This document shows positions 22,418 through 28,201 of a stretch of 28,201 nucleotides of DNA, piece after piece. The position numbers and the translations under genes are program-made. The notes beneath the pieces were generated by a model. It ran no database searches. It had not been told where the DNA came from and was given only the letters and a program-made list of their open reading frames with translations. The stretch's first letter is position 1; each line of letters begins with the position of its first letter. Origin of the DNA: Clostridia bacterium (lineage in GTDB: Bacteria; Bacillota; Sulfobacillia; SLMV01); NCBI GenBank assembly GCA_003554565.1, contig PWGR01000306.1, forward strand, positions 1-28,201. The letters are read 5' to 3'.

Positions 22418-24034
22418 TTGTTTACCAGGCTGTTCCGTGTACTGCGCCGTCTTGTCCGAGCAAAGGAAGCTGAGTCGGATTCGTCTCAAGGGTCACAGAC
22501 GCCGCTCAGCGGCGATCTCCAGCGTGACCTTTCTGCCCTGGAGAATCTCTTTGATCGAGTCGACGATCTGGTTATCCAGTCATTTTTCGTCGGCGGTGAC
22601 GAGAGTGTTGGTGCCTCTGTCGTTTACCTCGACGGGATGATAGATGCTGCCCGGGTTGAGGAAACGGTCATAGAACCGCTCATGCTGTGGGCACGTCCCC
22701 GGCAGCTGGGCGATTCGCCGTCTGGGCGCCAGCTGGCCGGACGTATCCAGAGCACCGTCCTGCCCGCCCACCGGGCCGTGGAGGTGTCCACTCTCGAAGA
22801 GATGGTGGATGGGATTCTCGATGGTGACCTCACACTTCTGGTGCAGGATGTCGACACCGCTCTCGTAATGGATGCCAAGGAGTTTATGACCCGTTCTGTG
22901 GAGGAACCCGGCGCAGATGTGGCTGTTCGCGGTAGCCGGGAGGGGTTCATAGACCATGCGGCGGTCAATGTCACCCTGCTTCGTCGCAGGATCCGAAGCA
23001 CCCGACTGAAGGCAGAGCGCCTGCGGATGGGTCACAAGTCCCGGACGGATGTCCGCCTGATATATATCGAAGGTGTGGCACAGAAGGACGTCGTCGATGA
23101 GATGCGCCGCCGGCTGGATGACATAGATGTGGACATGGTCGACAGCAGTCGCCTGGTACAGAACCTGGCGGGTGATCGACCACACACTGTATTTCCATGT
23201 ATGCATGCGACTGAACGCCCTGACACGGTGGCACACGGCCTGGCGGAGGGCAGGGTTGCCGTTTTCGTGGATAATGATCCATTTGTGCTGGTGGCGCCAT
23301 CGACCTTCTTCGGGTTCTTCACCACGGCGGAGCAGTACAACCTGAACTTCTATGTGGCGAGCTTTGTGCGGGTAGTGTCAATTGGAGCATTTCTGCTCTC
23401 TGTGCTTTTGACTCCCACTTATGTGGCCATGACCACGTTCCATCACGAGCTCATCCCCATGCCTCTTCTGCTCAATATTGCCGCGGCCGAAGCAGGGCTG
23501 CCGCTTCCGGTGGGTGCCACAGCATTTGTTGTGGAGGTTATGCTTGAGGTCATACGTGAGGCTGGTGCGCGGCTGCCCACTGCGGTGGGTCAGGCTGCGG
23601 GCATCATCGGAGCAGTGGTTCTGGGTCAGGCGGCCATTGAGGCAGCTTTCGTCGGCCCGGGGCTGGTTATTGTAGCGGCAACTGCCACCATTGCCTCTTT
23701 TGCAATTCCCCAGTATGAGGCCACCAGCGGTTGGCGGCTCCTGCGGTTTCCCCTCTTGCTCATGGGTTCCGTGCTGGGGTTTTACGGTATTTCCATTGCG
23801 GTGGTGGTGATCGTCATGCATTTGGCGTCGCTGAAGACTTTCGGTATCCCTTTCCTGTCGCTGTACCCACCCGGTCGTGTAAGTGAGCTGGGAGAGGAGG
23901 TACTCCAAATGCCCGAGGCCTATCGGCGCCCGGTTCGTCCCGGCGCAGTCTGGGACCGGTGGCGGAGGGGTGAACCCCCCGTCCCCCGGGATCCCGATAC
24001 TGGCCGCCGGTATCAGAAGGAGAGGCTGCGATGA
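22418..24034 (+). CDS. gerA: Spore germination receptor subunit A (GerA family)
   Basis: This 538-residue inner-membrane protein is subunit A of a nutrient germinant receptor in the spore membrane. The N-terminal soluble domain (1-300) contains RGSREGFIDHAAVNVTLLRR (171-190) and HKSRTDVRLIYIEGVA. The membrane part (from about 310 to 470) contains EVMLEVIREAGARLPTAVGQ and the GQAAIEAAFVGPGLVIV helix typical of GerA. A proline-rich cytoplasmic tail ends the protein. The TTG at 22418 follows GAGAGGGGA. Its TGA overlaps the ATG of gerB (ATGA). It starts 65 bases after the M20 gene and heads the gerA-gerB-gerC operon. Confidence 0.95.
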   Translation: MFTRLFRVLRRLVRAKEAESDSSQGSQTPLSGDLQRDLSALENLFDRVDDLVIQSFFVGGDESVGASVVYLDGMIDAARVEETVIEPLMLWARPRQLGDSPSGRQLAGRIQSTVLPAHRAVEVSTLEEMVDGILDGDLTLLVQDVDTALVMDAKEFMTRSVEEPGADVAVRGSREGFIDHAAVNVTLLRRRIRSTRLKAERLRMGHKSRTDVRLIYIEGVAQKDVVDEMRRRLDDIDVDMVDSSRLVQNLAGDRPHTVFPCMHATERPDTVAHGLAEGRVAVFVDNDPFVLVAPSTFFGFFTTAEQYNLNFYVASFVRVVSIGAFLLSVLLTPTYVAMTTFHHELIPMPLLLNIAAAEAGLPLPVGATAFVVEVMLEVIREAGARLPTAVGQAAGIIGAVVLGQAAIEAAFVGPGLVIVAATATIASFAIPQYEATSGWRLLRFPLLLMGSVLGFYGISIAVVVIVMHLASLKTFGIPFLSLYPPGRVSELGEEVLQMPEAYRRPVRPGAVWDRWRRGEPPVPRDPDTGRRYQKERLR

Positions 24035-25137
24035 TAAGCACACGGCAGTTGGGCATCATTGTGGCCCTATCACGTGTATCGGTGATTACTGTTTTTCTCC
24101 CGGTGATCACGGCGGCGGATGCGCGTCAGGACGCTCCCATAGCGGCAGTTGTCTCTACTTTAGGGGGTGTATTGCTGACCCTGCCGGCCGTGGCCCTGGC
24201 CGTCCGGTTTCCCGGGACGAGCTATGGCGGCTTTGCCAGGCGCGTGCTCGGGAAACCGCTCGGCATTCTGGCCTCTGTTCTTCTGGCCGGGTTCTTTCTC
24301 GTGCTGGTGGTCCTTCGGGCCCGTCAGCTGGCTTTTCTGCTGATTGCTTCTCAGCTGGAGCTTGCTCCCTCCTGGATTTTCGCCGGCACCGTTGTGCTGG
24401 TCGGTGGATACGGAGCCTCCCTGGGGGGTGATTCGCTGGGCAGGATGGCGGAGATCCTGCTCACCCTGGTGGTGGGTTCGATTGTGGTTGGTCTGTCGTT
24501 GGCCTTTCTTTCTGTGCCGATTGACTTCAGATACCTCCGTCCGATAATGCATCGTGGCTGGGGGCCTGTACTTTACGCATCCCTGAATCCCATATTCTGG
24601 TTTGTCACATCCGGATCGGTGGTCCTGGCGCTTTCTGCCTACTGTCCGGACCACCGGAGAATTCCCCGCGCCGTGATGGCGGCAATTGTCGGCTCGGGAG
24701 TGGTACTGGTCGCCATGGCAATCGGCGCCACGATCATCTTCGGTCCCGAGAAAGCGCAGGGACAGCTGTCGCCCGCTCTTTCGCTTGCGCGCATAGTATT
24801 TGTGCATGGGGTCATAGAGCGGATGGACGCCCTGCTCATGAGTGTCTGGGTGGCGGGTGTCACCTTTGATGCCGCACTGTTTACCCTCGTCTCCGTCGTC
24901 ACACTTTCAGATGCGACCCGGATTTCGCCGAAGTATGTACTCATCGCGATTGTGAGTATAGGCTTCATCCTGGCCGTACAGCGGTTCGTCGATATCTTCC
25001 TGATTCGGCGCCTGGTGGATCCTGTATACACTACCTGGGCGGCTGTACTGGTTCACGTGCTTATGGTGGGGGGAACACTGCTAGTAGCTGTCATAACCGG
25101 TCGGAGGGGCGCGGGGAATGACGATTCTTCGAAGTAA
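24031..25137 (+). CDS. gerB: Spore germination receptor subunit B (GerB permease family)
   Basis: This 368-residue integral membrane protein of the amino acid/polyamine/organocation superfamily has about ten hydrophobic segments spread over the whole length. It starts with the family-typical ISTRQLGIIVALSRVS. In characterised receptors the B subunit binds the germinant. The ATG at 24031 overlaps the gerA stop by four bases and follows AAGGAGAG. The end overlaps the gerC start by 20 bases. The germinant cannot be predicted from sequence. Confidence 0.93.
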   Translation: MISTRQLGIIVALSRVSVITVFLPVITAADARQDAPIAAVVSTLGGVLLTLPAVALAVRFPGTSYGGFARRVLGKPLGILASVLLAGFFLVLVVLRARQLAFLLIASQLELAPSWIFAGTVVLVGGYGASLGGDSLGRMAEILLTLVVGSIVVGLSLAFLSVPIDFRYLRPIMHRGWGPVLYASLNPIFWFVTSGSVVLALSAYCPDHRRIPRAVMAAIVGSGVVLVAMAIGATIIFGPEKAQGQLSPALSLARIVFVHGVIERMDALLMSVWVAGVTFDAALFTLVSVVTLSDATRISPKYVLIAIVSIGFILAVQRFVDIFLIRRLVDPVYTTWAAVLVHVLMVGGTLLVAVITGRRGAGNDDSSK

Positions 25138-26440
25138 ACACAAATGTTTCCTGGTGGCTCTCCTCATCCTGCTTTTGCTTGTCAATTCTGGGTGCTGGGG
25201 GCGGCGTGAGACCGGCGATCTGGCCATCGTGGGATCAATTGGCCTCGACCTGATTGAGCCGGACGACGAGGAGGTCCTGGTGTCGCTGGAAATTGTCAAT
25301 CCAGATGCACTCGCAGTGGGTCCACAGCGACCCCCGGGCGGACCGCAGGTGGCCTGGATTATACGGGAACAGGCCACCTCGGCCAGCAATGCCATCGCTG
25401 CAATGCAGCGTAGGACGCCGCGTTGGTTGTTTCTCGGGCAGATCAGCACTCTGGTTGTGGGTCAGACCCTGGCCAGACGCGGCATCCTTCCATATCTCGA
25501 TTTTTTCGTACGGCACGGCGAATTCCGGCGCACCATTGCCCTGAACGTCTGCGACAGTGCCAGTGGCCTGCTGCAGCGGCCCTTCATAGAGGAGCTTCCC
25601 TCCCGCACCCTTGACGGGTTGATGCTGGCCGTACCGGCATCGGGCCAGACCACCACCGTGGATCTCAATGAGTTCCTGCGTGCACTGTCAGAACCTGGCA
25701 TAGAGCCCATCGCGGTGCACACTGTTGGGCGAGAGACGAAGGATCTGATAATCAAGGATATCGGCGAAGAGCTGCAGCAGGAGGAGCCAGCCGAGTCGCG
25801 GGACGAGCCGATGGAGGCGGGGGAAGAACTGCCGGCAATGCTGCCGCCAGATGCTCCCATCCTGGATCCAATTCCAGAGCGCGGCACCGCGGAATTAATG
25901 CCCGGTATGACCATCATGGTGGGGCTGGCCGCCTTCCGGGACGACAGGCTGGTCGGCTTTCTGGATGGCTACGATGCCCGTGGATACCTGTGGGTTGCGG
26001 GAAGGATGTACAAGGGGCATTTTGAGCTTTCCACTCTATTTTGGGACGGCGGTACCATCGGCCTGCACCTGGTGCGGCTCAACACGAGATTTTCTCCCGT
26101 GGTGCGGGACGGAGAACTCATGGGAATGCAGGTCTCGGTGCAGCCCGACTTTCAGGTTGTCGAGGTAATGTCGCCCATATCTTTAGGTGAGCCGGGCGTC
26201 ATCGATGATATTGAAAATGCCCTGAACCGGGCCATAGAGGCCGAGATCGATAGATCGCTGGAGATCATACGGCACTTTCAGTCGGACATATACGGCTTCG
26301 GGCAATCGTTGTTTCGCGCGCACCCGAAAATATGGGAGGAGATGGAGGGGGACTGGAATGAAGAACACTTCCCGAACCTGACAATAGATGTTGAAGTCCG
26401 CTCTCGCGTACGGGGTGCGGAGACTCTGCTGCGTGAATAA
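25118..26440 (+). CDS. gerC: Spore germination receptor subunit C (Ger(x)C lipoprotein)
   Basis: The 440-residue protein has a basic N-terminus, a hydrophobic core (residues 11-22) and a lipobox-like NSGC with the lipidated cysteine at residue 26, followed by WGRRE, the usual Ger(x)C start. Asn at the -3 position of the lipobox is uncommon. The rest matches the three-domain layout of the family: ARRGILPYLDFFVRHGEFRR, the VGLAAFRDDRLVGFLDG segment, and a C-terminal helical part with FGQSLFRAHPKIWEEMEGDW. An acidic, proline-rich linker (about 215-250) separates the first domains. The ATG at 25118 follows GGAGGGG. It completes the receptor operon. Confidence 0.94.
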   Translation: MTILRSKHKCFLVALLILLLLVNSGCWGRRETGDLAIVGSIGLDLIEPDDEEVLVSLEIVNPDALAVGPQRPPGGPQVAWIIREQATSASNAIAAMQRRTPRWLFLGQISTLVVGQTLARRGILPYLDFFVRHGEFRRTIALNVCDSASGLLQRPFIEELPSRTLDGLMLAVPASGQTTTVDLNEFLRALSEPGIEPIAVHTVGRETKDLIIKDIGEELQQEEPAESRDEPMEAGEELPAMLPPDAPILDPIPERGTAELMPGMTIMVGLAAFRDDRLVGFLDGYDARGYLWVAGRMYKGHFELSTLFWDGGTIGLHLVRLNTRFSPVVRDGELMGMQVSVQPDFQVVEVMSPISLGEPGVIDDIENALNRAIEAEIDRSLEIIRHFQSDIYGFGQSLFRAHPKIWEEMEGDWNEEHFPNLTIDVEVRSRVRGAETLLRE

Positions 26441-26523
26441 AGCTGCATCCCACCGGAAGATCAGATGCCCGGACTGTGAGGTTGATGTGGTAATATTGGG
26501 GTAATCGAACAGGGGGACTGACG

Positions 26524-27198
26524 ATGTGGCGTCAATTGAGTGAGATATTTGAGAGCTTCTCCGGATGGCGCAGACTCCTGGTGGTGTTTTGTGTGTTGTT
26601 TGTCTTGGCTTTCGTCTCGGCGCGCTGTTTGCAGCCAGGTATCGATTGGTACGGGGGGTTGGAGGACTGCACGGTCGTCATATTCGTCAGCAGGATCAAC
26701 TGGAATGAACAGAAATTCGACCGCATTTACCACGGGCTCAGCCAGCACACCCATGCCGATATCATCGTCTCTTCCACGGTTGACAGGCTGCCTGCTTTGG
26801 AGAGCAGGTATGATCGTCGTGTGCCGTTTCGGCCCCTGAAGGACATATCTGTCGAAGATGTGGATGCCGTGATTCTGGTAGGAGGGACAGGGGTGAGATA
26901 TCACTTTGGAGATGCTGAACTCCAGGAACTCGTGCGAGATATGGCCGGAGCGGGGAGAGCTCTTGCTTCTGTGGGGACTGGCGCTGCCCTGCTGTCTGAT
27001 GCCGGGGTTGCAGTGGACGCGGAGCTGGTTACTCCGCGCGATGTGCGGGAGAAGGTCAAAGAGGACGGAGCTGTGGCCGTGGATGAGAGGATCCATATCC
27101 ATGACATTTTCATCACCGCCTCGGTTGGCTCGGAGCGGGATTTTCTGCGCGAGTTTGTTCCGTTCGTTCAGGAGTTGCAAGAGGAGGCTTCCTGGTGA
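26524..27198 (+). CDS. Membrane-anchored DJ-1/PfpI-like protein without catalytic cysteine
   Basis: The 224-residue product has one membrane segment (18-33), then a DJ-1/PfpI-type alpha/beta domain: CTVVIFVSRINWNEQKFDRI (49-68), VDAVILVGGTG (113-123) and ALASVGTGAALLSDAGV (146-162). In active relatives the last block reads AICHGPxLLxxAGV; here Gly151 and Thr152 replace the nucleophile Cys and its His. It is therefore unlikely to be a protease or deglycase and may be a binding or structural protein. The ATG at 26524 follows AGGGGGA by about 6 bases. An extended -10-like TGGTAATAT lies at 26488-26496. It follows gerC by 83 bases. Confidence 0.75.
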   Translation: MWRQLSEIFESFSGWRRLLVVFCVLFVLAFVSARCLQPGIDWYGGLEDCTVVIFVSRINWNEQKFDRIYHGLSQHTHADIIVSSTVDRLPALESRYDRRVPFRPLKDISVEDVDAVILVGGTGVRYHFGDAELQELVRDMAGAGRALASVGTGAALLSDAGVAVDAELVTPRDVREKVKEDGAVAVDERIHIHDIFITASVGSERDFLREFVPFVQELQEEASW

Positions 27199-27284
27199 AT
27201 CGGCGTGCATTTGCCTGATACGTGCGACAGGGCGAAGATTGAAGCGCAGGATCCCGCTGTATCTCTGCGAGGGAGGAATTCCAA

Positions 27285-27761
27285 TTGAGTATGTGCTGCG
27301 ATGGGGTTGGTATTGTGCGCGTGGGACATGATCAGTATGCCGAGCTCCTCCGCCTTCTGAACTGGCGCCGGAGCGGCCAGGAGGACTCGCATCTTTCATA
27401 CGCGGATGAGCGGGCGATGGAGCAGAATGCTGAACATGATATCATGCATTCAGATACCTTTTTCGTGTTCGCGGCTGATGCTGGTGCCCGATTTGTGGGA
27501 TATACTGCGGTTGCACTGATTCCCAAGCCCGATCCCCGCCTGGGCACTGTATATGTGGACGAGCTGTGGGTGGCACCGCCGTATCGCCGCAGGGGCATTG
27601 CATCGATGCTTGTAAGGCAGGTACTGGCACTGGGACGGGAGAAAGGCCTCTGGAGAGTTCGACTCCACGTTTCGCGCAGGAACCGGGCTGCACTAAAGCT
27701 GTACCAGCGGTTGGGTTTTTGTGCGACGGATCATTCTGTCTTCTGTGAGCGAGAGATATGA
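27285..27761 (+). CDS. GNAT-family N-acetyltransferase
   Basis: The 158-residue protein shows the acetyl-CoA binding region of GNAT enzymes: VDELWVAPPYRRRGIASMLV, with the pyrophosphate loop RRRGIA, followed by NRAALKLYQRLGF, the usual C-terminal signature. The substrate is unknown. The TTG start at 27285 lies 7 bases after GGGAGGA. It follows the DJ-1-like gene by 86 bases in the same direction and may be cotranscribed. Confidence 0.88.
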   Translation: MSMCCDGVGIVRVGHDQYAELLRLLNWRRSGQEDSHLSYADERAMEQNAEHDIMHSDTFFVFAADAGARFVGYTAVALIPKPDPRLGTVYVDELWVAPPYRRRGIASMLVRQVLALGREKGLWRVRLHVSRRNRAALKLYQRLGFCATDHSVFCEREI

Positions 27762-27869
27762 TTCGCCGGCAGAGCATATTCCGCCGGGTCCCTGGATGTG
27801 GATTGTTCAGTTGGCAAGGGCACGCCGCGAGTCTGCTGGCCGGTGGTTGAGGAAATAGGGGGGACAAAT

Positions 27870-28085
27870 ATGTCCAGCTGGTGGACAGGAATCACGGGGT
27901 TTCTCATTGTGTATGTTCCGGCCCGATGGATAGCTCGACGCTCACCCGTCCCGGCTTTCTTTCTGTATGGATTGGCATGTGGTCTGCTGGTGCGCGGATT
28001 TGGCGCTGGCGATCTGCAGCAGGTGCTCACTGTTGCTGTTGTCGCGTTGACCTGCTTTTTATGGTGGCGGGGTTCCGGGGCTTGA
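27870..28085 (+). CDS. Small membrane protein of unknown function
   Basis: This 71-residue protein consists mostly of two or three hydrophobic segments (about 7-17, 27-40 and 50-65) separated by basic turns (ARWIARRSP and LVRGFG). The ATG at 27870 follows GGGGGA by about 6 bases, which supports real translation. An upstream ATG at 27798 in the same frame lacks such a site. No family is recognised. The last 116 bases of the window after it hold no gene I can support. Confidence 0.55.
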   Translation: MSSWWTGITGFLIVYVPARWIARRSPVPAFFLYGLACGLLVRGFGAGDLQQVLTVAVVALTCFLWWRGSGA

Positions 28086-28201
28086 GATTGAATCCCGCTT
28101 CGTTCATGTACCGGGGCGGCCGTCACGGCGTTTTCCGGTGGGGGGGACATCATTTTGCCGATACTGAGATCATCTGCGTGTCTGCGTGTATGTACCGGAA
28201 G

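Noticed and set aside
26461..27399. Minus-strand open frame of 312 codons opposite the DJ-1-like and GNAT genes
   Set aside because: It is rich in Pro, His, Arg and Ser, as expected of an antisense shadow, and both plus-strand genes have good ribosome binding sites and recognisable folds.

Overview
The window reads as chromosomal DNA of an endospore-forming member of the Bacillota (Clostridia or a related deep class), GC-rich, with many GTG and TTG starts behind strong GGAGG-type ribosome binding sites. Four things support this: a gerA-gerB-gerC spore-germinant-receptor operon; an AbrB/SpoVT-type regulator; the Firmicute-typical order tmk-darA-holB-ricT-rsmI; and a 5S rRNA end at the left edge. 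No species call is possible from sequence reading alone.

Layout. 1-141: 3' part of a 5S rRNA gene and its intrinsic terminator. 449-3459: a UPF1/IGHMBP2-like superfamily-1 helicase carrying an N-terminal DbpA-type RNA-binding domain, then a Dph6-like PP-loop ATPase. 3583-4976 (minus): a two-gene redox module of unknown function, namely a protein ending in CGHG and CTCGIFN motifs and a dicluster ferredoxin with an unassigned C-terminal domain. 5021-5606: a decayed, internally deleted ISL3-family insertion sequence with perfect 23-bp inverted repeats and a 7/8-matching target duplication, sitting directly upstream of that module. 5956-9741: the DNA replication, c-di-AMP and rRNA methylation operon tmk-darA-holB-ricT-rsmI. 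9877-12394: an N-acyl-D-amino-acid deacylase and a DUF1177-type protein, inserted before abrB (minus, 12455-12706). 13088-13576 (minus): a YfcE-like phosphoesterase. 13665-16408: a tightly coupled trio of a small P-loop protein and two paralogous right-handed beta-helix proteins. 16505-17293 (minus): a membrane-anchored SagB-type nitroreductase. 17490-19930: a xylose-isomerase-like TIM barrel and an F420:glutamate-ligase-like protein with a large insertion. 20143-22352: a divergent cysteine-synthase-like enzyme and a YgeY-like M20 hydrolase. 22418-26440: gerA-gerB-gerC. 26524-28085: a membrane-anchored DJ-1/PfpI-like protein lacking the nucleophile, a GNAT acetyltransferase and a small membrane protein.

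How it fits together. Most of the window is core Bacillota housekeeping and sporulation machinery. The less ordinary parts are the ISL3 relic that appears to have split a small upstream reading frame of the redox pair, the F420-ligase-like protein with a roughly 130-residue insertion, the P-loop/beta-helix trio, and several enzyme-family members with altered active-site motifs (DJ-1-like, cysteine-synthase-like). I found no CRISPR array, tRNA, phage module or clear riboswitch.
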